A program made the position numbers and the translations under genes. Below, one piece after another: positions 28,391 through 36,385 of a DNA stretch of 64,000 nucleotides. Position 1 is the stretch's first letter. Each line of letters begins with the position of its first letter. Where the stretch lies: contig NZ_AUBB01000029.1 in the NCBI RefSeq assembly GCF_000429025.1, forward strand, positions 99,225 through 163,224. Reading direction: 5' to 3'. This stretch comes from Actinospineispora spinosispora DSM 44797. Its GTDB lineage: Bacteria; Actinomycetota; Actinomycetes; Mycobacteriales; Pseudonocardiaceae. Below the pieces are notes generated by a model. It was not told the origin of the DNA. It ran no database searches and saw nothing but the letters and a program-made list of their open reading frames with translations.

Positions 28391-28760
28391 AGGAAGAGGA
28401 AGGGGAACCTGCGAGGGCTGATCGGTACCGACCCGGGCAGTCCGCCTGACGGGCGATACATCCTCGGTGGTCGACTCGACGCTCTCGCGCCTTCGTCCAC
28501 TGAGTCGATCTGTGTAGTGCGTGGCCCGCGGCGCTGTCGCGCTCGGCCCGTCCGTACCTGTCGGCGCCAACCGCGGTCACGTCACACGGAGACGCATCCC
28601 TGACGAGTAGCCTCTAGCCAGGTCGATCAGATGCGCGAGCTCAGCCTCCGAACATCGCGCCGAACCCGTTGCGTGCGGTTCGTTGCGCCCAATCTAACCC
28701 ACGATTGTCCCGACCGCAAACAGCCGTCGAGTTTTCTTCCGTGGCGTTGCTGGAAACGTC

Positions 28761-28784
28761 GAACTTAAAGTTCACTCGAACTTT
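28761..28784. promoter_or_regulatory. Palindromic site A (AAAGTTC-N4-GAACTTT)
   Basis: AAAGTTC ACTC GAACTTT at 28767-28784 is a perfect 7-bp inverted repeat with a 4-bp spacer. It overlaps a second perfect palindrome, GAACTTAAAGTTC (28761-28773). The site lies about 390 bp upstream of the giant gene start. It is a candidate operator. Confidence 0.6.
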
Positions 28785-28863
28785 CAGATTGTCATTACAA
28801 TTCATCCCAAGCCACCTCAGACGGGCCGCGGATATTTAGTTCCACAGCGCCCGATCCCCTTCT

Positions 28864-29030
28864 TGGGCCAATCCGAACAGGCCACCGGCCACGGCCGACG
28901 GCCATGGCCAGACGGCGGCCACCTGCTGACCGCGTGGCCGTTCGCCCTGGCCAGTGACATGGCCACAACCGTGGCCATGTCGATGGCCGGCCACTCTCGC
29001 CGCCTACTGCTCGGTCGTCGTGGCCACGAT
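28864..29030. repeat. GGCCA cluster 1
   Basis: About a dozen GGCCA pentamers, five or more of them TGGCCA, lie within some 160 bp at irregular spacing. A second looser cluster lies at about 29264-29530. Function unknown; they could be binding or methylation sites. Confidence 0.5.
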
Positions 29031-29058
29031 TCAGCCCACCATTCGATTTGGCCGACAT

Positions 29059-29076
29059 AAAGTTCACTTGAACTTT
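29059..29076. promoter_or_regulatory. Palindromic site B (AAAGTTC-N4-GAACTTT)
   Basis: AAAGTTC ACTT GAACTTT repeats site A with one change in the spacer, 292 bp further on. Two nearly identical 18-bp palindromes in one intergenic region strongly suggest a specific DNA-binding protein. Confidence 0.6.
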
Positions 29077-29436
29077 TGAATCTACCCGACACCTCAGCCC
29101 GGGCAGCTGGAGCGAGATCGAAAATTAATGAGTCGGCGACGCTGCGGCGAACTGCGCCGTCGTCGGGAATTCGCCATGGCACTGTTCCTGTGACCTGTGC
29201 AGATAAAAAGAACCAACGTCTGCGCGGCTAGGCTTTGCCTGAGATAGCGGGCGCCGCGGCCGTGTGGGCCTGGCCGCATCGTGCTCGGCCACGCCTGCCC
29301 GGGTCGTGGCCACAGAGCCGCTGACAGTGGCCGGGTCGGTGGCCATCGAACACCACCGGCGGCCGCATGATGCTCGACCGACGCACGGTCTCCGACAGCT
29401 GCTGTCCGCGGCCAGGGTCGACCGGCGAGCGATCCG

Positions 29437-29460
29437 AGGAATGGCCGATCGGCCATTCCT
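29437..29460. repeat. 24-bp perfect palindrome
   Basis: The 24 bases centred on GCCGATCGGC read the same on both strands, with outer arms AGGAATGG and CCATTCCT. A further inverted repeat TCGAGT-CA-ACTCGA lies 30 bp downstream. Such long perfect symmetry without a loop is more typical of a protein binding site than of a terminator. Confidence 0.6.
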
Positions 29461-29786
29461 GTCGTGGCCGTTGGCCGCCAGGCTCCACTTCGAGTCAACT
29501 CGAGCATGGCCACGACGGACGGCCACGAGAAGAACTACCGCGGCGCTACGGCGAGAGAGGCTGGAACCACCGGGGCGATCGGGCAAGGTCTGCGCGAGCC
29601 ACGCGGAGCATCGAGACCGCGGGAGCGGCGGCTGCCGCGATGGGCGGGCACGAACCGAGGCCGACACGCCGAGCGACGAGTCCGCGACGCAACGCGGTGG
29701 CAGATCTCGCCACCCGGAGCCGAGGCCGGAGACCGAGGAGACCTCCCACGCCAGCGCGTCCTCGCCGTGCAACCAGGATCAATTGG

Positions 29787-29796
29787 TTTAAAGTTC
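29787..29796 (+). promoter_or_regulatory. AAAGTTC half-site before the LuxR-type gene
   Basis: TTTAAAGTTC ends 4 bases before the GTG start of the regulator. It matches one arm of sites A and B, without the second arm. This links the regulator and the giant gene to a possible common control. Confidence 0.35.
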
Positions 29797-29800
29797 CGTC

Positions 29801-32197
29801 GTGTCTGCGAGGCGCTCGGGATACATCTCCGTCGGTAACCTCCCGGCCGAGGTGACTGATTTCATCGGTCGCGGTGGCCTGCTCACACAGTCTCGAAAGA
29901 TTCTGCTGGAATCCCGGATGACGACGATGGTCGGTACAGGCGGTGTGGGGAAAACCCGCTTCGCGTTACGGCTTGCCGCCGACGTGGCCCACGCGTTCCC
30001 CGACGGGGTCTGGCTGGCCGAGTTATCGGACCTGGCAAAGACAACGGATTCCCCGTTGCTCGAACAAACCGTGGCCGAGGTGTTCGGACTCAGCTGTTTC
30101 TCGGTTCAGCGACCGGGAAAGGCGCTGACCGAGCATCTGGCCGATCGGCGTTGTCTACTGATCCTGGACAACTGCGAACATCTGGCTGACGAGGTCGCCA
30201 CACTGGTCTCGCACCTACTGCGTACCTCGAATGCCCTGCACGTCATGGTGACCAGCCGCAAGATACTCGGCTGCGCCGGTGAGCACGTGATCTCGATTCC
30301 GCCCCTGCACGTCCCCGACGTCGGAGCAGTGCCCGGCGGGGAGGCGTTGGAGCTCTTCCAGCAGCGTGCCGCCGCGATCGGAGCTCCGGTCACCTCGGCC
30401 GATCGCCCCTCCGCGCTGGAGATCTGTCGACGGCTCGACGGGCTGCCCCTGGCCATCGAGCTGGCCGCCGCACGATTATCCAGCCTCTCCGTCGAGGAAG
30501 TGCTGGAGCGGCTGGAGGACAGGTTTCGGTTGCTCACCGGGGGCACCCGGCCCGGCAACCCCACGCACCAGACGCTGCGCCAGGTGATGGAGTGGAGCCA
30601 TCAGCTGTGTAGCGAGCGGGAGCAGCTGCTCTGGGAGCGAGCCTCGATCTTCACCGGCGGCCTCGATCTCGACGCGGCGGAAGCAGTGTGCGCCGGCGCC
30701 GGGATCGCCGCCGAGGAGGTCCTCGACACCCTCACCGGATTGGTTCGGCAGTCAGTGCTGACGGTGGAGCGTCATGGCGGACGCACCAGGTACCGGATGC
30801 TGGAAACCGTCCGCCAGTACGGGGCGCGGTTGCTGGAGCGACGAGGTCAGGAGCCGGAGTTCAGGGCGAGACACCGCGACTACTACCGGCGACTGGTGGC
30901 CGACGCCGCCGAGGACTGGTTCGGTCCGATGGAGGTTCGTTGGCTGCAGTGGGCACACGCCGAGATGCCGAACCTGCGCGCAGCGCTGGAGTACGGCTCG
31001 GCACAGCTCGACCCGACGCCGAGTCTCGAGATGGCGATCAACCTGGCTCGGCTGCGGATTTGGTTCTTCAGCGGCTGGCCAGGTGAAGGCAGAGCCTGGC
31101 TCGATCGTGCGCTGCGGTGCAGCCGTAACCGGTTGGCGGACGACGAGGCGACCCAGGCCTTGCGGTTGGCCGCGACATCATTCGCCGGCTGGATCAGCCT
31201 GTGCCAGGGCGACCGTCATGCAGCTCACCGTTACCTACTCGAATGCCAAGCCCTGCCGGGCCGCGACTCGTTCGGGGCCGCCGACTTCTTTGACGCGGCA
31301 TATGTGCTGCTCGTCGGCTCGGAGCGACGATCGATCGCGATGTTCGCCCGCGTAGTGGACACGCTACGTGCCGTGAGCGCTCAACCAGCGGACATGGCCA
31401 TGGCGGCGACCATGCATTCGATCGCGGCCAGTTTCCTCGCCGATCCCGAGGATGCCTTGACCATCTCCGAGCGGCATCTCGACGACTCGGTCCGGGAACA
31501 GGGGACCTGGCAGACCTCCTGGGCACAGTGGTCGGTGAGCCTCGCCCGGTCACGGCACGGTGATCATCAGGGTGGGCTGCGGGCGGCTCGGAAGTCACTG
31601 CGCGCCCAGTGGGACATCGGTGACCAGTGGGGCACGGTATGGGGCACACACGCGGTCGCCTGGCTCATGGTCGCCGACCTCCGCGCCACGCTGCGCCATG
31701 GCCAGAAACCGGACCCCGCTACCGCTGGAAAGATCGCACGGATTCTGGGTGGCGCGCACCAGCTGCGGCAGTTCACCGGGGTCGACCTGGCCGGTCTGGA
31801 GCCGTTGCGTACAGCCACCGCCGAGGCTGAGCAGTTCGCGCGGCGAGCACTCGGGGATCACGCGTACCCGCTCGCCTTCGAGCAGGGGAAGTTCCCCGGG
31901 GAGCATCGCGCGGACGCCTACCGCCACATCCTCGAGCTGACGTTGGACGAACGACGTCCGAAGGCGACGCCGAGCACGGCATCGACGGATAGCGCGGAGC
32001 GGCTGACCGAGCGGGAGACGGAGATCGTCGCTCTGGTCGCGCGGGGCGCGACCGACGCCCAGATCGCGCAGCGCCTGGTGATTTCCATCCGCACCGCACA
32101 GACCCACGTGGCGAACATCCTGCGGAAACGCGGCGTGCGCAACCGTCGGGAGTTGGCCGCCTGGTACCTGCGGGAACACCCACGACCCGCTCCATGA
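29801..32197 (+). CDS. LuxR-family transcriptional regulator with N-terminal NTPase domain
   Basis: 798 residues. The N-terminus NLPAEVTDFIGR followed by Walker A GTGGVGKT (residues about 46-53) and LLILDNCEH (Walker B) is typical of large actinobacterial STAND-type ATPase regulators. A helical, TPR-like middle part follows. The C-terminus is a LuxR/GerE HTH (LTERETEIVALVARG, then AQIAQRLVIS, TVxTHVANIL-like AQTHVANILRKRG, about residues 735-790). GTG at 29801 is chosen because the conserved NLPAE segment lies upstream of the next start. There is no Shine-Dalgarno sequence, so the message may be leaderless. It diverges from the giant gene and may control it. Ligand unknown. Confidence 0.85.
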   Translation: MSARRSGYISVGNLPAEVTDFIGRGGLLTQSRKILLESRMTTMVGTGGVGKTRFALRLAADVAHAFPDGVWLAELSDLAKTTDSPLLEQTVAEVFGLSCFSVQRPGKALTEHLADRRCLLILDNCEHLADEVATLVSHLLRTSNALHVMVTSRKILGCAGEHVISIPPLHVPDVGAVPGGEALELFQQRAAAIGAPVTSADRPSALEICRRLDGLPLAIELAAARLSSLSVEEVLERLEDRFRLLTGGTRPGNPTHQTLRQVMEWSHQLCSEREQLLWERASIFTGGLDLDAAEAVCAGAGIAAEEVLDTLTGLVRQSVLTVERHGGRTRYRMLETVRQYGARLLERRGQEPEFRARHRDYYRRLVADAAEDWFGPMEVRWLQWAHAEMPNLRAALEYGSAQLDPTPSLEMAINLARLRIWFFSGWPGEGRAWLDRALRCSRNRLADDEATQALRLAATSFAGWISLCQGDRHAAHRYLLECQALPGRDSFGAADFFDAAYVLLVGSERRSIAMFARVVDTLRAVSAQPADMAMAATMHSIAASFLADPEDALTISERHLDDSVREQGTWQTSWAQWSVSLARSRHGDHQGGLRAARKSLRAQWDIGDQWGTVWGTHAVAWLMVADLRATLRHGQKPDPATAGKIARILGGAHQLRQFTGVDLAGLEPLRTATAEAEQFARRALGDHAYPLAFEQGKFPGEHRADAYRHILELTLDERRPKATPSTASTDSAERLTERETEIVALVARGATDAQIAQRLVISIRTAQTHVANILRKRGVRNRRELAAWYLREHPRPAP

Positions 32198-32266
32198 CCG
32201 GGCACTACGCCCTGAGCTGGCGGCGATAAGGTCGCCTCGGTCGTGCCACCGGAGAGGCGGGAAGCG

Positions 32267-33241
32267 ATGGCACCCGTCGCGGAGGATTTCACCCAGCGGA
32301 TCGACGAGTACCGGTCGGAGCTCCTGGCGCACTGCTATCGGATGCTGGGGTCGGTCCACGACGCCGAGGACCTGGTCCAGGAGACCTACCTGCGTGCATG
32401 GCGGGCGCGGGACCAGTACGACGACAGCCGGGCGTCGATCCGCACCTGGCTGTACCGCATCGCGACGAACGCCTGTCTGACCGCACTCGAAAGCAGCCGG
32501 AGCAGGCGGCCCCTGCCGTCGGGCCTGGTGGCACCGAGCGAGGACCCGTCCGCGCCGTTGGTGCGCGGTGAGGTCACCTGGCTGCAGCCCCTGCCGAGCG
32601 CGCTGCTGGGGGCCGACCCGGGGAAGGCGGCGGTGGACCTCGGCTCGCTCCGGCTGGCGTTCGTCGCGGCGATCCAGCACCTGTCGGCACGTCAGCGGGC
32701 CGCGCTGATCCTGCGCGATGTACTGAAGTTCTCCGCTGCCGAGTCGGCCGAGATCCTCGGCATGTCGACGCCCGCGGTCAACAGCGCGCTGCAGCGCGCC
32801 CGGGGGCAGCTGCGCGACGCCGGGGTCCTCGAGGACACCGTCGCCGAACCGTCCGAGCACGAGGTGCGGGCGCGGATCGACCGGTTCGTCGAGGCCTTCG
32901 AGCGGGCGGACATCGCCGCGCTCACCCGGCTGCTGACCGACGACGTGCTGCTGGAGATGCCGCCGATGACCAACTGGTTCATCGGCCGCGAGCACTACGC
33001 CACGTTCATGGTCTGGGTCTTCTCGATGTGCACGGACTGGCGGATGGTGCGGACCTCGGCCAACGGCCAGCCCGCGCTGGCGGCCTACCAGCGGGCCGAG
33101 GGCGGCGGCTACCGGCTCCACACCCTGCAGGTACTCACTGTCACCACCGCCGGGATCAGCCGCAACACGGTGTACCGGGACGCCGAGGTGTTCGCGGCCT
33201 TCGGGCTGGCGGAGGAGCTGGCCGGGACACACTCGCACTAG
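32267..33241 (+). CDS. ECF-type RNA polymerase sigma factor with C-terminal SnoaL-like domain
   Basis: 324 residues. Sigma region 2 is seen in HCYRMLGSVHDAEDLVQETYLRAWR and WLYRIATNACL. Region 4 is seen in LSARQRAALILRDVLKFSAAESAEILGMSTPAVNSALQRAR-type sequence. The last ~120 residues look like a SnoaL/NTF2-like domain, as in the SigG/SigX5-like ECF subfamily with regulatory tails. ATG at 32267 is preferred over the in-frame GTG at 32243 because GGAGAGGCGGGAAG precedes it. It lies 70 bp behind the LuxR-type gene, so it may be co-transcribed. No anti-sigma factor is adjacent; in such subfamilies the tail itself tunes activity. Confidence 0.88.
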   Translation: MAPVAEDFTQRIDEYRSELLAHCYRMLGSVHDAEDLVQETYLRAWRARDQYDDSRASIRTWLYRIATNACLTALESSRSRRPLPSGLVAPSEDPSAPLVRGEVTWLQPLPSALLGADPGKAAVDLGSLRLAFVAAIQHLSARQRAALILRDVLKFSAAESAEILGMSTPAVNSALQRARGQLRDAGVLEDTVAEPSEHEVRARIDRFVEAFERADIAALTRLLTDDVLLEMPPMTNWFIGREHYATFMVWVFSMCTDWRMVRTSANGQPALAAYQRAEGGGYRLHTLQVLTVTTAGISRNTVYRDAEVFAAFGLAEELAGTHSH

Positions 33242-33247
33242 CCGGGG

Positions 33248-33283
33248 TCCGCGCCCCGCCCTGGCTACCGGACGGGGCGCGGA
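33248..33283. terminator. Bidirectional hairpin terminator
   Basis: TCCGCGCCCCG (33248-33258) pairs perfectly with CGGGGCGCGGA (33273-33283) across a 14-base loop. It lies between the convergent sigma-factor and SnoaL-like genes. No T-run follows, as is common in actinomycetes. Confidence 0.7.
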
Positions 33284-33292
33284 GCTCCGGTG

Positions 33293-33700
33293 TCAGCTCG
33301 CCACGGCGACCGGGCTGTTGTGGTACGCGACGATCAGCCAGTCGTCGTCACGCTTCTCCAGCACCCAGGTGGCGTGGACGACGCGGTCGGCCGGAACCTC
33401 GGTCTCCCCGGGGAACCGCAGGGCGGTCTCGCTCACCACGACCGCCGCCGAGTCACCCAGGAAACGGATGCTGTCCAGCTTGTCGATGTTCGTGCTGCCC
33501 TTGAGGAACGACGCGAAGCCGGCGGCCATCTGCTCCCGGACGTCCTCCTTGGACCTGCGGTAGGAGCCGGGCAGGATCGCGGTGGCGTCGTCGCGGTAGT
33601 TCACGACGAAAGCGTCGGCGTCGCCTGCCTCCCACGCCTGGTACAGGTCTGCCAGGACGCTCTTGATTGCCGCCTCGTCGTGGGATCGGGTCACGGTCAT
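33293..33700 (-). CDS. SnoaL-like/DUF4440 NTF2-fold protein
   Basis: 135 residues. The pattern of an N-terminal helix AIKSVLADLYQAWEAGDADAF, then YRDDATAILPG and a final VVHATWVLEKRDDDWLIVAYHNSP strand is typical of the DUF4440/SgcJ ketosteroid-isomerase-like fold. These proteins bind small ligands or act as non-enzymatic partners. ATG at 33700 follows GAGGAG with good spacing; the longer in-frame start would lack one. It is last in a minus-strand group with the hydrolases at 33822-36258. The substrate cannot be told. Confidence 0.8.
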   Translation of the reverse strand: MTVTRSHDEAAIKSVLADLYQAWEAGDADAFVVNYRDDATAILPGSYRRSKEDVREQMAAGFASFLKGSTNIDKLDSIRFLGDSAAVVVSETALRFPGETEVPADRVVHATWVLEKRDDDWLIVAYHNSPVAVAS

Positions 33701-33821
33701 GGTTCGCTCCTCGGTACGTGGATTCATCGAGGCCTTCGGCAGGCCCACCAGTACATACCGGCCGGGGTCTCGGAACTCATCGCACTGAGCCGAGGTCTTT
33801 TCCGACGAGTTCGAACCGTCG

Positions 33822-34520
33822 CTAGTGCGCGCGCGGGGTGGCGTGCTCGACCGCTTCGAGGAGCAGGTCCGTGACGACGGACGGGGCGGTGACCAGCGGG
33901 GTGTGGTCCACGGCGTGCGCGCGGACCGTGGCGCCCATCCGGTCGGCCATGAAGGCCTGCGTCTGCGCCGGGATCATGCGGTCGTCCTCGGCGAGCAGGT
34001 ACCAGCTCGGGCGGTCCTTCCAGAGCGGGCGCCCGACCGGGGTGGTGATGCAGTCGGGTGAGATCGGCCGCTGGACGGCCTGGAGCAGGGACTGTTCGGC
34101 CGGGGTGGCGTTCTGGGCGAAGGCCGAGGGGAAGGCTTCGGCGGGCAGCCAGATTTTGCCGTGTTCGTCGGGGGCCAACGCCGGCGCGGCAGGGTGCGGG
34201 GTCGCGCGGTAGAACACGTCGGCGACGGTCTCCCCCTCGTCCGGGGCGAGTGCCGCGACGTAGACCAACGCCGCCACGGAGTCGGCACGGATGGCTCCGA
34301 TGACTCCGCCCGCGTAGGCGTGCGCGGCCAGTACGACCGGCCCGTCGACCCGCTCCAGGGTGTGTTCCAGTGCGGTGACGTCGTCGGACAGAGACGTCAG
34401 TGGCAGCGGTGCGGCGACGGCTCGGACGCCCACGGCGTGCAGGCCGTCGATCACCTTGCGCCAGCTGGACCCGTCCGCCCAGGCTCCGTGGGCCAGGACG
34501 ACGGTCACGTCGGAAGACAT
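33822..34520 (-). CDS. Alpha/beta hydrolase-fold protein (nucleophile Ser apparently replaced)
   Basis: 232 residues. The start VVLAHGAWADGSSW (oxyanion HG), the strand-turn-helix LAAHAYAGGVIGAI and the ending HAVDHTPLVTAPS (catalytic His region) match small actinobacterial alpha/beta hydrolases. In most relatives the nucleophile elbow reads GHSxGG; here the Ser position is Ala (AHAYAGG), confirmed in the DNA at about 34.31 kb. The enzyme may be inactive as an esterase, or act as a lyase or binding protein. ATG at 34520 follows GAAGGAG with good spacing. It lies 101 bp behind the epoxide-hydrolase-like gene. Confidence 0.82.
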   Translation of the reverse strand: MSSDVTVVLAHGAWADGSSWRKVIDGLHAVGVRAVAAPLPLTSLSDDVTALEHTLERVDGPVVLAAHAYAGGVIGAIRADSVAALVYVAALAPDEGETVADVFYRATPHPAAPALAPDEHGKIWLPAEAFPSAFAQNATPAEQSLLQAVQRPISPDCITTPVGRPLWKDRPSWYLLAEDDRMIPAQTQAFMADRMGATVRAHAVDHTPLVTAPSVVTDLLLEAVEHATPRAH

Positions 34521-34621
34521 GTCTACTCCTTCGGGATGAGGGTGGTGTCGTGGTGGGGGTGCGCGAGGGGTCGGGCCGGTCGGGTCCCGGTGGACCGACC
34601 GGGCCCGGCCCGTCGTGGTGC

Positions 34622-35482
34622 TCAGCGGGACTCGACGTCGTCCAGGAAGGCCCGGATGCTCGCCGCGACGTGCTCGGCGTGGGTCTCGAGCGCGAAGTGG
34701 CCGGTCTCCAGCAGCTCGACCTTCGCGTTCGGGTTGTCCCGGGTGAAGGCTTCGGCCCCGGCGGGAAGGAAGAACGGATCGTGACGGCCCCAGATGGCCA
34801 GCAGCGGCGGGGTGTGGGACCGGAAGTACTCCTGGAACGCGGGATACAGCTCGACGTTGGTGTGGTAGTTGCCGAGCAGGTCGAGCTGGATCTCGTCGGC
34901 GCCGGGGCGGGCGAGGTAGTGGTTGTCCAGGGCGTACCCGTCCGGGGAGACCAGCTCCGCGTCGGCTCCCTCGGTGTACTGCCACTGGGTGGTTCCCGGG
35001 GCCAGGAAGCCGCGCAGTGCCTCCCGGTTCTCTGGCGTGCGGTCCTTCCAGTAGGCCTGGATCGGCGCCCAGCCGTCGCTGAGTCCCTCGGTGTAGGCAT
35101 TGCCGTTCTGCGAGATGATCGCCGTGATCCGCTCGGGGTGGCTGACCGCGAGCCTGAAGCCGACCGGTGCGCCGTAGTCGAAGACGTAGACGGCGTAGCG
35201 ATCCAGCCCGATCTTCTCGGTGAATCCCTCGATCACGGTGGCGAGGTTGTCGAAGGTGTACTGGAACGTGTCCCGGTCCGGCATGTCTGACTGACCGAAC
35301 CCTGGCAGGTCCGGCGCGACCACGTGGAAGCGGTCGGCCAGCTCCGGGATGAGGTCCCGGAACATGTGGCTGGAGCTGGGGAAACCGTGCAGCAGCAGCA
35401 CGGTCGGCGCATCGCTCGGGCCGGCTTCGCGGTAGAAGACCCGGACCGAGTTCACTTCGGTTGACCTGTATCGAACGTCCAT
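34622..35482 (-). CDS. Epoxide hydrolase/haloalkane dehalogenase-like alpha/beta hydrolase
   Basis: 286 residues. LLHGFPSSSHMFRDLIP is the oxyanion-hole HGFP motif. YVFDYGAPVGFRLA carries the nucleophile Asp in place of Ser, as in epoxide hydrolases and haloalkane dehalogenases. ETGHFALETH carries the catalytic His. The family hydrolyses epoxides, C-halogen bonds or related substrates in the cytoplasm. Two adjacent ATGs (35485, 35482) follow AAGGAG; 35482 gives the better spacing. It follows the SDR gene by 50 bp in the same direction, so one operon is likely. Confidence 0.85.
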   Translation of the reverse strand: MDVRYRSTEVNSVRVFYREAGPSDAPTVLLLHGFPSSSHMFRDLIPELADRFHVVAPDLPGFGQSDMPDRDTFQYTFDNLATVIEGFTEKIGLDRYAVYVFDYGAPVGFRLAVSHPERITAIISQNGNAYTEGLSDGWAPIQAYWKDRTPENREALRGFLAPGTTQWQYTEGADAELVSPDGYALDNHYLARPGADEIQLDLLGNYHTNVELYPAFQEYFRSHTPPLLAIWGRHDPFFLPAGAEAFTRDNPNAKVELLETGHFALETHAEHVAASIRAFLDDVESR

Positions 35483-35532
35483 CATCGGCTCCTTGGCTGA
35501 GAGGTGTCTCTGGGCTGGGATCGGGCGGGAGA

Positions 35533-36258
35533 TCAGGTGAGTGCTTCGCCACCGTCGACTGCGAGGGTCACTCCGGTGAGGAAGGTGTTGGTGAGCGCGA
35601 ACAGCGCCGCGGCGGCGATGTCGTCGGCGTTGCCGATGCGGCGCGCGGGGTTGTCCTGGGCCTGCTTGGCGAACATGGCCGCCTTGCCGTCCTCGCCGAG
35701 TGCGTCCCACGCCCCGGTGTCGATCACGCCGGGCGAGATCGCGTTGACCCGGATCGGCGCCAGCTCCACGGCCAGTGACCGGGTCAGGGTGTCCGCCGCG
35801 CCGTTGGTGATGGCCACCGCCATGGTCCCGACGGCGATCTTGAACGCGGCGACTCCGGAGAACAGCACGAACGAGCCGCCCTCGTTGATGCGCGGTCCGA
35901 GGTGCTTGGCCAGCATCAGGGGGCCGATCACCTTCGTGTTGAAGGAGTTCAGGACCGACTCGCGGGTCAGGTCGGCCAGCCGGCCCCTGGCTCGCGCGGA
36001 CGCGGTGGACACGACGTGGTCGATCGTGCCGAGCCGCTCGCCCAGTGCGGCGATGGACGCGTCGTCGGTGACGTCGACGGTCTCGGTGGTGATGCCGGGT
36101 TCGTCGGCGTAGGCGGCCCGCAGCGCCTCGGCGCTCCGGCCGGCCGCGACGATCTGTGCCCCGGCGTCGCGCGCCGCCAGCACGATCGCCCGGGCGATAC
36201 CGCTGCCCCGTCCGATGACCAGGACCCTTCGGCCCTGCAGAGCGTCAGTGGTGCTCAT
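35533..36258 (-). CDS. Atypical short-chain dehydrogenase/reductase family protein
   Basis: 241 residues with a Rossmann fold. The nucleotide-binding loop reads VIGRGSGIARAI in place of TGxxxGIG, and VSTASA is in the NNAG position. VRVNAISPGVIDT, written RVNAISPG in part, is typical of SDRs. The Ser is kept (LFSGVAAF), but the YxxxK catalytic pair is missing: the region reads MAVAITNGAADTL. This matches a divergent SDR branch whose chemistry is unclear. ATG at 36258 follows AAAGG/CGGAG. It is first in the minus-strand group and divergent from the CGNR regulator. Confidence 0.82.
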   Translation of the reverse strand: MSTTDALQGRRVLVIGRGSGIARAIVLAARDAGAQIVAAGRSAEALRAAYADEPGITTETVDVTDDASIAALGERLGTIDHVVSTASARARGRLADLTRESVLNSFNTKVIGPLMLAKHLGPRINEGGSFVLFSGVAAFKIAVGTMAVAITNGAADTLTRSLAVELAPIRVNAISPGVIDTGAWDALGEDGKAAMFAKQAQDNPARRIGNADDIAAAALFALTNTFLTGVTLAVDGGEALT

Positions 36259-36275
36259 GTCTCCGCCTTTCGAGT

Positions 36276-36296
36276 AGAGGTCCACTTGTAACCTCT
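36276..36296. promoter_or_regulatory. Inverted repeat AGAGGT-N9-ACCTCT
   Basis: A perfect 6-bp dyad with a 9-bp spacer lies 18 bp upstream of the SDR start, in the promoter or leader of the minus-strand hydrolase group. Confidence 0.4.
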
Positions 36297-36345
36297 GCGA
36301 TTCGAGCTACTGGTTAGTTGCTGGGCTGATCTGACACCAAAAGCT

Positions 36346-36375
36346 CTAACTTGTCAAACTCATCTGACAGGTTAG
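36346..36375. promoter_or_regulatory. Dyad CTAACTTGTC-N10-GACAGGTTAG (candidate CGNR operator)
   Basis: The two 10-bp arms match at 9 of 10 positions. The dyad lies 10 bp upstream of the GTG of the CGNR regulator. GGTTAGT recurs at 36312-36318 and 36370-36376. It is a likely operator for autoregulation and for the divergent SDR promoter. Confidence 0.55.
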
Positions 36376-36385
36376 TATCAGGATC

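Larger units (their letters stand above)
28379..29800. other. 1.4 kb intergenic region with repeated motifs
   Basis: I see no credible gene between the giant gene and the divergent LuxR-type regulator. The open frames here give low-complexity Arg-rich peptides with no motif. The stretch holds two AAAGTTC palindromes, two GGCCA-rich clusters, a 24-bp perfect palindrome and locally AT-richer segments (about 28.72-28.80 and 29.05-29.08 kb) that could hold promoters. Confidence 0.6.

Noticed and set aside
29264..29791. Open frames in the gap before the LuxR-type gene
   Set aside because: They overlap each other on both strands, give low-complexity Arg/Ala/Pro-rich peptides and have no family motif.
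33822..35552. A 576-codon frame covering the hydrolase and most of the epoxide-hydrolase-like gene
   Set aside because: Only the last 232 codons match a protein family. The upstream part is out of frame with the epoxide-hydrolase-like gene and gives Arg/Pro-rich sequence.
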